A stretch of DNA of 64,000 nt. Origin: Thauera phenolivorans (GTDB taxonomy: Bacteria > Pseudomonadota > Gammaproteobacteria > Burkholderiales > Rhodocyclaceae). Below are positions 47,664 through 56,994 of the stretch, piece by piece. The translations under genes were made by a program, and so were the position numbers. Every line of letters starts with the position of its first letter. Within the stretch, counting starts at the first letter, position 1. The DNA lies in the NCBI RefSeq assembly GCF_001696715.1, contig NZ_MBFM01000002.1, positions 660,198 to 724,197 of the forward strand. Reading direction: 5' to 3'. Under the pieces are notes generated by a model. It was not told the origin of the DNA, searched no databases, and was given only the letters and a program-made list of their open reading frames with translations.

Positions 47664-48746
47664 ATGGCCGTCACCACTTCTGTCTTCCAAGGCGTTGGCG
47701 GCACGATCGACAATGCCACCGCAGCGTTCGTCACTAACGTCTCATCTGACATGATCACGACGATCACCCCATGGGCGATCTCGGGCGCAGCACTCTACTT
47801 CACCCTGTACGGCTACCTGATCATCGCCGGCAAGGTGCAACAGCCGTTCGGCGACTTCCTGGTCAAGAGCGCGAAGATCGCGCTGATCGGCGCCCTCGCG
47901 CTCAACGCCGGCAACTACCTGGCACTCGTGGTGGAGACGCTCAAAGGCTTGGAAGCCGCCCTTGCGGCCGCAGTAGGCAGCGGAGGCACCGGCACGATCT
48001 ATGGGACGCTCGATGCCACGCTGGGCCAAGGCATGGACCTCATCGCCCAGTGCATGCAGAACGCCCGCGAGGCCGGCTGGACCGAACTGACCAGCGCCTA
48101 CGCCTGGTACGTCTGCGCCGTTCTGATCGCCGTCGGACTGACCCTCGTTGTAGTGGTCGGCGGCATCGCCATCGTCATGTCGACAATGTTGCTGAAGATC
48201 CTGTTCGCCATCGGCCCGCTGTTCATCATGGCGCTGCTGTTTCCCGTCACCGCCAGATTCTTCGACCAGTGGATCGGCTACGTCCTCAACCACATCCTGA
48301 TCGTCGTGCTCACGGCAACGGTGCTCACCCTCGGCGTCATGATCTACGAACACGAACTGACCAAGGTCACCGTCGGGACGGGTGATCAGAACATGGCGCT
48401 CATCGCATTCGAGTTACTGATCATCGCGGGCATCCTGTACGCGGTCATCAAGGGTGTAGCAGGCATGGCGTCTGCATTGGCTGGGGGACTGTCGATGGCT
48501 GTCCTCTCCATCGGGCAGATGACCGGCGCCGCAAGAAGTGCAGCCGCCGTTGGCAAAGGCGCCGGGCAAACAGCAGGAAAGACCATCGCCGGCGTTGGCA
48601 ATCTCTCAGGCTGGGTGGGCGGCAAGGCCTTCCAGGCAGTCAACGCGCTGAAAGGGGGCAACAGCGTGGCCTCAAGTCCTCAGCCCGCCTATCGCGCGGG
48701 TCTTCGTGAGTTGATGCAGAAGCAGAACCGCCCTGCACGCAGCTGA
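47664..48746 (+). CDS. virB6: VirB6-type inner-membrane type IV secretion protein
   Basis: A 360-residue inner-membrane protein with about six helices. Seen: ITPWAISGAALYFTLYGYLIIAGKV, KSAKIALIGALALNAGNYL, FAIGPLFIMALLFPVTARFFDQWIGYVLNHIL and a Gly/Ala-rich C-terminal region. These fit the TrbL/VirB6 family, which lines the translocation channel. ATG 47664 has GGAGGC upstream. No further vir genes follow, so the conjugation set is broken off here. Confidence 0.9.
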   Translation: MAVTTSVFQGVGGTIDNATAAFVTNVSSDMITTITPWAISGAALYFTLYGYLIIAGKVQQPFGDFLVKSAKIALIGALALNAGNYLALVVETLKGLEAALAAAVGSGGTGTIYGTLDATLGQGMDLIAQCMQNAREAGWTELTSAYAWYVCAVLIAVGLTLVVVVGGIAIVMSTMLLKILFAIGPLFIMALLFPVTARFFDQWIGYVLNHILIVVLTATVLTLGVMIYEHELTKVTVGTGDQNMALIAFELLIIAGILYAVIKGVAGMASALAGGLSMAVLSIGQMTGAARSAAAVGKGAGQTAGKTIAGVGNLSGWVGGKAFQAVNALKGGNSVASSPQPAYRAGLRELMQKQNRPARS

Positions 48747-48769
48747 CAACGCGGCAGATTCAGCGAGCA

Positions 48770-48791
48770 GCGCCCCATCCGTGCGGGGCGC
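48770..48791 (+). terminator. Hairpin after virB6
   Basis: Stem GCGCCCC (48770-48776), 8-nt loop, GGGGCGC (48785-48791). It starts 24 bp after the virB6 stop and is followed by CCTTCACTTCC rather than a real T run. It could terminate weakly, or be a factor-dependent site. Confidence 0.5.
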
Positions 48792-48850
48792 CCTTCACTT
48801 CCTCGCCCCACTCAACACCTTACCCACCGCCCCGCCGCTGCGCGGCGCCT

Positions 48851-48979
48851 GTGGAAAACCGGCCTCTTGCGATGCGTAGGCTCGCGGGCCGGTTTCCCAC
48901 AGGTTCGGGCCGTGGATAAGGTTCCGCTGGCTCAGCGCAACGCCGGAAACAAGAACATAAGAATAATATTCCTATTCTT
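48851..48979. repeat. Inverted repeats with DnaA-like boxes; possible replication or transfer origin
   Basis: A 14-bp inverted repeat (GTGGAAAACCGGCC at 48851-48864 against 48887-48900, one mismatch) is followed by GTGGATAAGG at 48912-48921, close to a DnaA box. An unusually AT-rich segment with a perfect 7-bp inverted repeat AAGAATA/TATTCTT (48959-48965, 48973-48979) follows directly before the next gene. Together this resembles a plasmid oriV or oriT region, but no iteron set is visible. Confidence 0.35.
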
Positions 48980-49233
48980 CTTATGGACCGGCGCATGAGC
49001 ACACACCCCGACGAGCAACCCGACGAAGACCCCACCTCCGCCAATGCCAGATGGCGAGAGGCCATGATTGGCGCATACACCCGATTCCACGAGCTTGGCT
49101 GGAGCCGGCAAAAGACCTTCCCCGGCCTGGTCTCGTTCGCCATCGCTGACGATGCTTCGCAGGCAAACGGCAGCTTTCAATGGAGCTGGAGCGTCCCCAG
49201 CGCCGTTCGCGAGGCCATCAACGGCATCAACGT

Positions 49234-50681
49234 GGCTCTGTGCCGTTTCCAGTGGAAATTGACTTCTCAACAAACATGACGGTAGCGCCCGTAGTCGCGG
49301 GCGACGGCCGGCACCAGGGGGTTCTGCGGTAGATGCTTGAGCTTGGACATGCGCAGGTAGGCCATGGCGATGAAGTTCTCGATGTTGCGGAAGCCTCGGG
49401 CGGCGGTCTTCGTCTGTTGGAGCAGGCCGTTCATCGCTTCGACGTAGGCGTTGCTGCGTCCGTCGAGCATGCCGCGCACGACGCCGCCGAGGTGCGCCTT
49501 CAGGGTGAGGGCCAGCCGCTTGAAGGGCTCGAGGCGGCTGCGGCGCGCCCAGCTCAGCCATTTGTTCATGGCACCTTGTGCGATCTCCTCGCTGTTGCTC
49601 GCGGCTGCATCGCGATAGACCAGCCGCAGTGCCTGCTTCAGGCGCCAGGCGCGCGCGCTCTTCAGATTCGAGCGTTGCAGCCAGTGCATCGCCTCGAACT
49701 GGGCACGGGTCCAGCTCACCGGGTTCTTGCGCATCCCCCACAGCAGCTGACGCAGCGTCTTCTTGCTCTGTGCGCCGACCGCTTCGCGCACCGCTGCCGC
49801 CGAGCTACGCACCTCTTCGCGACGCACCTCGTCCATCGCCGCGTTGGCCAGCGCCACGACATGAAAGCGGTCGTAGCTGATCCGGGCATGGGGCAGCGAC
49901 TGGCCGATTCCCTTGGCGTAGGCCGCGCTCATGTCGATACAGGCGTGCTCAATGGCCAGCGGATCGCCGCCGTGCGCACGCATGTCCTGGGCAAAGGCCT
50001 GCAACGTGCCGTGATCGCGGCCGGGAGTGGCAAACAGCAGGCGCTTGGCTTCAAGGTCATGCACGACGGTGATGTACGCGTGCCCGCGCTTGACGCTGGT
50101 CTCGTCGATGCCAACGTAACGGACGCCCGACATGTCGTCCTTGGCGCGGGCCACCTCGACGTAATGGCGCACGCGGCGCCACAGGCGCTTCGGGGCAACC
50201 CGCAACTGGTTGGCTGCCTGGCGCACCGGCATCTCTTGGCACAGCGACAGGCTCAGCGTCTCGAACAGCAGGGTAAAGCCGCTCCCCTCACGCGCCCACG
50301 GCACCGGCAGCTGCGTGGTCTTGCCGCAGCCGTTGCACTGCACGCGCGGGATCTCGGCATGCAGCCACGCTTCGAACTGAAAGAAATCCAGGTGACGCCA
50401 GCTGCGCCGCACCCGATCGTGGATCAGCTGGTGCTCGGCCCCACACGCCGGACACGTTGCACGGCCGCCGGTGTGCTCGACCTCGAAGTCGATCCGCCGC
50501 TTGGCTATGTTGAGCTCGACCTTGGCGACGTGCCAGGGCGGCTGCAGGCCAAGTGCGGTGGTGAAGAGGGCTTCGATCTGGGTGTTCATCGGGCGCAAGG
50601 TCGGCGTCAGGTTCGGGCGGTTGTACCACCGATCGTCATGTTTGTTGAGAAGTCAATTTCCACTGGAAACGGCACAGAGCC
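49234..50681 (-). mobile_element. ISL3-family insertion sequence (1,448 bp)
   Basis: The ends carry a long inverted repeat starting GGCTCTGTGCCGTTTCC that extends about 48 bp at both ends. The 8-bp direct repeat ATCAACGT flanks it (49226-49233, 50682-50689), as expected for ISL3-family insertion. One transposase gene inside. Confidence 0.95.
49267..50589 (-). CDS. ISL3-family transposase
   Basis: A 440-residue transposase with an N-terminal zinc-binding region (CPACGAEHQLIHDRVRRSWRHLDFF ... CNGCGKTTQ), then a DDE core (VRYVGIDETSVKRGHAYITVV; HACIDMSAAYAKGI; AYVEAMNGLLQQTKTAARGF). ATG 50589 is chosen over TTG 50598. Intact, so the element may be active. Confidence 0.95.
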   Translation of the reverse strand: MNTQIEALFTTALGLQPPWHVAKVELNIAKRRIDFEVEHTGGRATCPACGAEHQLIHDRVRRSWRHLDFFQFEAWLHAEIPRVQCNGCGKTTQLPVPWAREGSGFTLLFETLSLSLCQEMPVRQAANQLRVAPKRLWRRVRHYVEVARAKDDMSGVRYVGIDETSVKRGHAYITVVHDLEAKRLLFATPGRDHGTLQAFAQDMRAHGGDPLAIEHACIDMSAAYAKGIGQSLPHARISYDRFHVVALANAAMDEVRREEVRSSAAAVREAVGAQSKKTLRQLLWGMRKNPVSWTRAQFEAMHWLQRSNLKSARAWRLKQALRLVYRDAAASNSEEIAQGAMNKWLSWARRSRLEPFKRLALTLKAHLGGVVRGMLDGRSNAYVEAMNGLLQQTKTAARGFRNIENFIAMAYLRMSKLKHLPQNPLVPAVARDYGRYRHVC

Positions 50682-51473
50682 ATCAACGTTTGGGCGATGC
50701 GGCTACACGAGTGGGCCACCTGGATCGAGCTGCTACCCGAATACGACGAGGAAACGCGCTGGGAGATCGCCTATCATTTTGTCGAACCCCTGGCGTTCTT
50801 CGCGATGTACCAACCCCGCGCGGTGGCGGAACGGCTTCTCGAAGTTGCCGAAACCGCCCTGCACCATGCGAACTGCTTCACCGTTCCGAACAGCAAGGAT
50901 CGCCTCGACCAAGATGCGCTCAAGCCGGGTACTCGCTTCTCCGTGCGGCAACGACTGGCGCAACTGGATCGTCTCGGCTCCCACTGGAACGCGTACCGAC
51001 GGTTCCGCGATCTGTGGACGCAGATCGACTCGAAGACTTACCGCAAACACAGCCGCGATTTCCGCAACCTGACGAGCCATTCCTTCGGCCCCAGGTTTCA
51101 TACCGGCGAAATCCTCCGGGCACACCGATCGGTTGGACCAGCCCCCGTCACGGTAGAGCAACCTGACGGCACGTACCAGATTGCCGAAGATCCGACTCGC
51201 ACATGTGTCAGCTACGAGTTCGGCGTCATCGAGCCACTGGAGTTCGCGGCGGCCTACAAAGCGAACCTGGAAGAATTCCGGCTCACCAAGCGGAGCATCG
51301 GCGCCCTTCATCAGCTGGTAGTCGAGATGGTAGAGGCCATGAACACACGGCACGCTGAGCTGGCAACCAAGGATATTGGAGGCCCCTCCACCCGGAAAAG
51401 CTGAAGCAGCGGTGCGCAAGACAACTTCAGCGCACCGCCGAGCAACAGACAGACGCTGCCCGCAGTTCCAAAA

Positions 51474-51489
51474 TTTGGACATGTCCAAA
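51474..51489. promoter_or_regulatory. Perfect 16-bp palindrome TTTGGACATGTCCAAA
   Basis: Located between the end of the IS-split gene and the convergent membrane protein gene. No spacer, not followed by a clear T tract; looks like a dimeric regulator site rather than a terminator, though its position after two convergent genes is odd for an operator. Confidence 0.45.
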
Positions 51490-51539
51490 AAATGGGCGTG
51501 AAGCACGACTAGTGCAGGATAGGCTGACGCCGGCAAACA

Positions 51540-52337
51540 TCACATCGCGGGCGACTTACGGGAGGAAACGCTGATGATCTCGGCCTTCGACCGGGGAATG
51601 ATCGACACCCGATTGTCTCCATCCAGAACGACGTAGGCGTTCTCGGGAGACAAGAAGACGAGGCGCCCATCGACCGTCTTAGCCTCGGCCGGATGCTCCA
51701 GCTCGAGCGTCACGGGGACGTTGCCGCCAACGCCAAAGTGCTTGAGGCCGAACTCGAGCAGCGCCACGGTCTCCTTGTGCGCCACGGCCGTAATGCCCAG
51801 CAAACAGACCAAGACGATAACCAGGCTGCGCAGGCTGTCCTTGGCTGTTCCGTGAATTAGGGCACCGATTTGAAGGCATACCAGGATGCTAACGGCGAAG
51901 ATCACGAGCCAGATCATCCAGTCCTGTTGCGATCGGCTCAGCGCGCCAGCCACGCCAAGGATGACATACAGGTTGACCACGCCGAGCACTGCGACATGTA
52001 CCCAGTCGATACTTCTGCGATACCACCACCGTAGCGCCGGGATCACCACCCCCACAGCAGAGATCGCAAACATCACGATAGTCAGCTCTGTAGCAAGGAA
52101 GAACACACCGATCCCGACCGCCCCGTTTACCAGCATGTCGTAGGAGAAGAAGCCCTCGTTCCCCATGAAGAGAATGAACACCGCCTGGGAGTACAGAGCG
52201 AAGAAACCGAAGCTAAGGAGGGCCGAAAGCAAGCGGTAACCCACCTCCCTGGGCGCCGGTCCCGCCGCAATCTGCGTCCCTGGCACACCCCGCAATCGGT
52301 GCATTCCCGCCTCTACTGCTCGTTCCAGTCTCTGCAC
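51540..52337 (-). CDS. Membrane protein with soluble C-terminal domain, unknown function
   Basis: A 265-residue protein with about six helices (residues about 32-185) and a C-terminal soluble domain of about 70 residues with beta character (NVPVTLELEHPAEAKTVDGRLVFLSPENAYVVLDGDNRVSIIPRSK, quoted by parts LEHPAEAKTVDG and LVFLSPENAYVVLDG). No family recognised. Divergent from the fic gene; the shared intergenic region contains the TCGACA operator array. Confidence 0.6.
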   Translation of the reverse strand: MQRLERAVEAGMHRLRGVPGTQIAAGPAPREVGYRLLSALLSFGFFALYSQAVFILFMGNEGFFSYDMLVNGAVGIGVFFLATELTIVMFAISAVGVVIPALRWWYRRSIDWVHVAVLGVVNLYVILGVAGALSRSQQDWMIWLVIFAVSILVCLQIGALIHGTAKDSLRSLVIVLVCLLGITAVAHKETVALLEFGLKHFGVGGNVPVTLELEHPAEAKTVDGRLVFLSPENAYVVLDGDNRVSIIPRSKAEIISVSSRKSPAM

Positions 52338-52394
52338 ATCACTCCCCTAGACACCGCTCAACTGAGCCCAATTTGTAGAGAATATCGTCATTTT

Positions 52395-52470
52395 TCGACA
52401 CGAAACGATATCATGTCGAATCCGTCGACACGTCCGATCGAAATGTCGATGAATCAGCCTGCTATCGACA
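52395..52470. promoter_or_regulatory. Operator array of TCGACA/TGTCGA boxes upstream of fic
   Basis: Five boxes in 76 bp: TCGACA at 52395, TGTCGA at 52414, TCGACA at 52425, TGTCGA at 52444 and TCGACA at 52465, the last directly before ATG 52472. The first four form two inverted repeats with identical 13-bp spacers and a 30-bp period (about three helical turns). This strongly suggests a repressor site controlling the defence operon; the Fic protein's C-terminal winged helix is a candidate binder. Confidence 0.75.
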
Positions 52471-52471
52471 C

Positions 52472-53554
52472 ATGACCTTCGACCCGCGCAAGCCATACAA
52501 CGACCTCCCTGCCCTTCCCCCTCAGGCGGAAGTCGAGTCTCGGGCCATCCTGAAGGCCTGCATCGAGGCGCGTGCCGCCGTCGCCGAACTCAAGCAGGCC
52601 GGTGAGCTAATCCCCAACCAGGCCGTGCTGATCAACAGCATTCCCTTGCTGGAAGCCCAGGCGAGCTCGGAGATCGAGAACATCGTGACGACGACGGATC
52701 GCCTCTTCCAGTTTGCCGATGATCGCGAGTCCATGGCCGACCCGGCGACGAAGGAAGCGCTCCGCTATCGGACAGCGCTGCGCGAGGGATTCCAATCGCT
52801 GAGTCGTCATCCACTCACGACCCGTACCGCGGTCGACATCTGCCGCACCATCAAGGGCGTCGCTATCGACATCCGCAAGACGCCGGGCACGGCGCTGATG
52901 AACGACCGCAGCGGCGAGGTGATCTACACCCCGCCCGAAGGTGAGGCACGCATTCGCGACAAGCTCTCCAACTGGGAGCACTTCTTGCACGAGGCCGAGC
53001 ACATCGACCCGCTGGTACGCATGGCCATCGGCCACTACCAGTTCGAGGCCATCCACCCTTTCGTCGATGGCAATGGCCGAACCGGCCGGGTGCTCAACCT
53101 GCTGTACCTGGTCGAGCAGGGCTTGCTCGACATCCCGGTGCTCTACCTGTCCAAAGCCGTCATCGAGGCCAAACAGGACTACTACCGGCTCCTGCTGAAC
53201 GTCAGCCGTGATGCCGCCTGGGAGCCCTGGATACTGTTCATGCTCGGCGCGGTTCGCAGTACTGCGCAATGGACAACGTCCCGCATCAAGGCAATTAGGG
53301 CGCTCATCGATGAAACCGCAGAGCGGATGAAGCGTGACGCGCCCGGCATCTACTCCCGCGAGCTGACCGAGCTGATCTTCGTGCAGCCCTACTGCCGCAT
53401 CGCCAACGTCGTCGATGCCGACATCGCCCAGCGCCAGACGGCATCGGTCTATCTCAAGCAACTCGTCGACATCGGCCTCCTGCGCGAGATGAAGGCCGGA
53501 CGGGAGAAGCTCTTCATCAACCCGCACCTGATTCAAGCACTTTCCGCAGCCTGA
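52472..53554 (+). CDS. Fic-domain protein
   Basis: A 360-residue Fic AMP-transferase-like protein. N-terminal Fic_N region with inhibitory motif SSEIENIVTTTDRLF (S-S-E-I-E-N, about residues 65-70), then the Fic core with HPFVDGNGRTGR (catalytic His about residue 195), YLSKAVIEAKQDYY, and a C-terminal winged-helix-like domain (YSRELTELIFVQPYCRIANVVDADIAQRQTASVYLKQL, cited by its parts LTELIFVQPYCRI and QRQTASVYLKQL). Class II-type, self-inhibited. It lies 24 bp before hsdM; Fic genes commonly accompany type I RM operons. Confidence 0.92.
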   Translation: MTFDPRKPYNDLPALPPQAEVESRAILKACIEARAAVAELKQAGELIPNQAVLINSIPLLEAQASSEIENIVTTTDRLFQFADDRESMADPATKEALRYRTALREGFQSLSRHPLTTRTAVDICRTIKGVAIDIRKTPGTALMNDRSGEVIYTPPEGEARIRDKLSNWEHFLHEAEHIDPLVRMAIGHYQFEAIHPFVDGNGRTGRVLNLLYLVEQGLLDIPVLYLSKAVIEAKQDYYRLLLNVSRDAAWEPWILFMLGAVRSTAQWTTSRIKAIRALIDETAERMKRDAPGIYSRELTELIFVQPYCRIANVVDADIAQRQTASVYLKQLVDIGLLREMKAGREKLFINPHLIQALSAA

Positions 53555-53578
53555 CATGGCTGCCTGGGCAGATCAGCA

Positions 53579-55729
53579 ATGACAAATAGCAACTTCCAAC
53601 AGCTCGCCAACTTCATCTGGTCCGTCGCCGACCTGCTGCGTGGCCCCTACCGCCCGCCACAGTATGAGCGCGTGATGTTGCCCTTGACCGTGCTACGCCG
53701 CTTCGATGCCGTACTCGCGTCCTCCAAAGACGAGGTGCTCAAGCGCTACGAAGCACTCAAAGCGAAGAACACCCCCAACATCGACGCCATCCTCAACAAC
53801 CTGGCCAAAGACGAGGACGGGCGCTCATTGGGTTTCCACAACCACAGCCAGCTCGACTTCTACAAGCTCAAGGGCGATCCGGACAACATCGGCCGCCATC
53901 TGGAGGACTACATCCAGGGGTTCTCGGAGAACGTCCGCAAGATCTTCGAGCGCTTCGAGTTCAGTAAAGAGATCGAAAAGCTCGAGGAATCCAACCGTCT
54001 CTACCAGGTTGTCGCCCAATTCGCCGAGATTGACCTGCATCCCAGGCGCGTCGACAACATCACCATGGGGCTGGTGTTCGAGGACCTGATCCGCCGCTTC
54101 AACGAATCGGCCAATGAGACGGCGGGCGATCACTTCACCCCACGTGAAGTGATTCAGCTCATGGTCAACCTGCTGCTGGAGCCGGACACCGACGTGCTCA
54201 CCCAGGCCGGCGTCATCGTCACCATTTGCGATCCTGCCTGCGGCACAGGGGGCATGCTGGCCGAGGCACAGAATTGGATTCGCGCTCACAACGAGCAGGC
54301 AACCGTCAAAGTCTACGGGCAAGACTACAACCCACGTTCCTATGCGGTGGCCGCATCCGACCTGCTGATCAAGGGCCAAAAGGATAGCCGCGTCGAACTC
54401 GGCAACACCCTGATCGACGACCGTTTTGAGGACATGCACTGGTTCGACTACCTGCTCGCCAACCCGCCATTCGGCGTGGACTGGAAGGCCGAGAAGAAGG
54501 AAATCGACCGCTGGCCCAGTTTCCGTGGCCAAGGGCCGAACGGGCAGATATACCGAGGCAAGCTGCCCCGGATCAACGATGGCGCGCTGCTCTTCCTGCT
54601 TCACATGATCAGCAAGTTCGCGGACTACCAATCTGGCAACAAGGATCTGCCGGGTTCGCGAGCCGCCATCGTCTTCAACGGTTCCCCCTTGTTCACCGGT
54701 GGCGCCGGCAGCGGCGAAAGCGAGATCCGCCGCTGGATCATCGAACACGACATGCTTGAAGCCATCGTCGCCCTGCCGGAGCAGATGTTCTACAACACCG
54801 GCATCGGCACCTTCATCTGGGTGGTCACCAACCGCAAGGCTGGGCACCGCAAGGGCAAGATCCAGCTCATCGACGCCCGCGAGCGCTATACGCCGATGAA
54901 GCGCAGCCTCGGCGACAAACGCCGCTACCTGGACCACACCGCGCTTGAGCTTATCACCCGCGAACACGGCTCCATGGAGGAGAGCCAGACCAGCCGCGTC
55001 TTCGACAACGCCGATTTCGGCTATCGCCGCATCACCGTGCTGCGCCCGCTGCGCCTGCGCTTCCAGATCACCGAGGACGCCTGCGAACGCTTCCTCAATA
55101 CCTGCCCCGAGCTGTACGACGCCCTGTTGGCCGTGCAGGACGCACTCGACAGCGAACCGCTGCTGGACTGGAACGAAACCTGGGACGCAGTGCAGCAGAT
55201 ATTCAGAACCCTGCCGGATGATGTCGAAGGCTGGGCCAAGGGCGCCAAAGGCACAGCACAGAAGAAGATCTTCCGCGACTGCTTCACCGTAACGGACCCA
55301 GAGGCCGCGCCCGTCATTGCCAAGCGCCACATCAAGTTCACGCTCGATGAGGAAGCCTTGTTCCCTCAGGGGGTACCCCCCCTCGAGGACGAAGCCTTTT
55401 ACGCCCTTCTGGGTCTGCACGCTGCAGGCAAGGGCAAGCACGTCGAATACGAACCCGACCCGGCGCTGAAGGACTTCGAGAGCATCCCGCTCAAGGAAGA
55501 CATCGTCAGCTATTTCCAGCGCGAAGTTCAGCCTTATGTGTCGGATGCATGGATCGACCGCGAGACGCTGGACGAGCAGGACGGCGGCATCGGCAAGGTG
55601 GGCTACGAGATCAACTTCAACCGCGTGTTCTTCCAGTACCAGCCGCCGAGGCCGCTGGCCGAGATCGATGCCGATCTGGCCAAGGTTGAAAAGCGGATCC
55701 TGGGCTTGCTGCGGGAGGTGACGGAGTGA
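53579..55729 (+). CDS. hsdM: Type I restriction-modification methyltransferase HsdM
   Basis: A 716-residue N6-adenine methylase. SAM site DPACGTGGMLAEA (about residue 218) and catalytic NPPFGVDW (about residue 295), preceded by the N-terminal HsdM domain (NFIWSVADLLRGPYRPPQYERVMLPLTVLRRFD). The C-terminal 180 residues are an extra region (EDEAFYALLGLHAAGKGKHVEYEPDP onward) seen in long HsdM proteins. Its stop overlaps the hsdS start (TGATG). Confidence 0.96.
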   Translation: MTNSNFQQLANFIWSVADLLRGPYRPPQYERVMLPLTVLRRFDAVLASSKDEVLKRYEALKAKNTPNIDAILNNLAKDEDGRSLGFHNHSQLDFYKLKGDPDNIGRHLEDYIQGFSENVRKIFERFEFSKEIEKLEESNRLYQVVAQFAEIDLHPRRVDNITMGLVFEDLIRRFNESANETAGDHFTPREVIQLMVNLLLEPDTDVLTQAGVIVTICDPACGTGGMLAEAQNWIRAHNEQATVKVYGQDYNPRSYAVAASDLLIKGQKDSRVELGNTLIDDRFEDMHWFDYLLANPPFGVDWKAEKKEIDRWPSFRGQGPNGQIYRGKLPRINDGALLFLLHMISKFADYQSGNKDLPGSRAAIVFNGSPLFTGGAGSGESEIRRWIIEHDMLEAIVALPEQMFYNTGIGTFIWVVTNRKAGHRKGKIQLIDARERYTPMKRSLGDKRRYLDHTALELITREHGSMEESQTSRVFDNADFGYRRITVLRPLRLRFQITEDACERFLNTCPELYDALLAVQDALDSEPLLDWNETWDAVQQIFRTLPDDVEGWAKGAKGTAQKKIFRDCFTVTDPEAAPVIAKRHIKFTLDEEALFPQGVPPLEDEAFYALLGLHAAGKGKHVEYEPDPALKDFESIPLKEDIVSYFQREVQPYVSDAWIDRETLDEQDGGIGKVGYEINFNRVFFQYQPPRPLAEIDADLAKVEKRILGLLREVTE

Positions 55730-56994
55730 TGCCGACAACACCGTTTCCGGCACAACGTCTCAAGTACGCGGCGACCATCAACGACGAGGCACTCTCAGAG
55801 TCCTCCGACGCTGATTTTGAATTGGCTTACATCGACATCGGCAACGTTGATTCTCAAGGGCGAGTCCACGACATCGTCAACTATCGCTTCGAAGATGCGC
55901 CCAGCCGTGCCCGCCGCGTCGTGCGTGATGGTGATGTCATCATCTCAACCGTACGCACCTACCTTCAGGCTATAGCGCCGGTCGAGAATCCACCGGACAA
56001 TTTAATCGTCTCGACAGGATTTGCCGTCGTCAGGCCGTCGAACTTGCTCGACCACCGGTTCTGCAAGTATGCCCTTCGGGCAAGCAAGTTTCTGTGGGAG
56101 GTAGAGAGCCGATCTACCGGCGTCAGCTATCCGGCTATCAATGCTTCAGATCTCGGCGACATCAAGGTCAGCTTGCCGAAAATCAGTGCTCAGCGACTTA
56201 TCGCCAACTACCTCGACCGCGAAACCGCCCGCATCGACGGACTGATTGCCGAAAAGGAACGCATGCTGGCGTTACTGGAAGAAAAGCGCGCTGGCCTCAT
56301 CAGCCGCGTCGTCACCCGCGGCCTCGACCCCAACGCCCCGCTCAAACCCTCCGGCCTAGAGTGGCTAGACGAAGTTCCAGCGCACTGGAATACCTGCCAA
56401 TTGAAGCGCACCTGGGCTTCATCGGACTATGGGTTGTCGGAAAGCATCAGAGACGAAGGAGAAATTGCAGTCCTCCGTATGAGCTGCATTGTCGATGGTA
56501 GGGTTGATGTTTCGAAGTCCGGAATGATTACGGAGGTCGACGGCCACTTGCTGCTCCGGCGAAACGATCTGCTCTTCAACCGAACGAACAGTCTTGATCA
56601 GATCGCAAAGGTCGGGCTAGTGGATTTCGACCCAGACGAGCCCTTGACCTTCGCTTCCTATCTGGTTCGTATTCGTACGAATCATCGCGCAACGCCGCAA
56701 TACTTGGTCGCGCTACTGAATTCGTCATTGTTTCTGGAGTTCGCTCGAAAGAACGCGATTCCGGCGATCGGCCAGGCCAACTTGAGTCCGACGCGATACG
56801 GGGAAATTCACATCCCACTGCCGCCAAAGGCCGAACAGGAGGAGATCATCACCTTCCTCGAACGCGATGCCGAGATATCGGCTCCAGTCCGCGAATACAT
56901 TAGAAGCTCTATCAGCCTCCTGAAGGAGCGCCGCGCCGCACTGATCTCGGCTGCAGTCACCGGGCAGATCCCGTTGGAGGAGATGGCTGGATGA
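55729..56994 (+). CDS. hsdS: Type I restriction-modification specificity subunit HsdS
   Basis: A 421-residue specificity protein with two target recognition domains. Each is followed by a conserved helical spacer: IANYLDRETARIDGLIAEKERML...KRAGLISRVVTRGLDP, then FLERDAEISAPVREYIRSSISLL...RRAALISAAVTG. ATG 55729 has GGAGGTGACGGAG before it and overlaps the hsdM stop. Its stop overlaps ptuA (ATGA). It sets the DNA target of the HsdMSR complex. Confidence 0.95.
   Translation: MPTTPFPAQRLKYAATINDEALSESSDADFELAYIDIGNVDSQGRVHDIVNYRFEDAPSRARRVVRDGDVIISTVRTYLQAIAPVENPPDNLIVSTGFAVVRPSNLLDHRFCKYALRASKFLWEVESRSTGVSYPAINASDLGDIKVSLPKISAQRLIANYLDRETARIDGLIAEKERMLALLEEKRAGLISRVVTRGLDPNAPLKPSGLEWLDEVPAHWNTCQLKRTWASSDYGLSESIRDEGEIAVLRMSCIVDGRVDVSKSGMITEVDGHLLLRRNDLLFNRTNSLDQIAKVGLVDFDPDEPLTFASYLVRIRTNHRATPQYLVALLNSSLFLEFARKNAIPAIGQANLSPTRYGEIHIPLPPKAEQEEIITFLERDAEISAPVREYIRSSISLLKERRAALISAAVTGQIPLEEMAG

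Larger units (their letters stand above)
48983..51404 (+). pseudogene. Unknown plasmid-type gene interrupted by an ISL3 element
   Basis: Removing the IS and one 8-bp ATCAACGT joins 48983-49233 with 50690-51404 exactly in frame (REAINGINV then WAMRLHEWATWIELL), giving about 321 residues. The protein is soluble and rather acidic at the N-terminus, with no family I recognise (LHEWATWIELLPEYDEETRW; FRNLTSHSFGPRFHTGEIL). It follows an AT-rich, origin-like region, so a plasmid maintenance role is possible. As written it is broken at residue 84. Confidence 0.6.
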
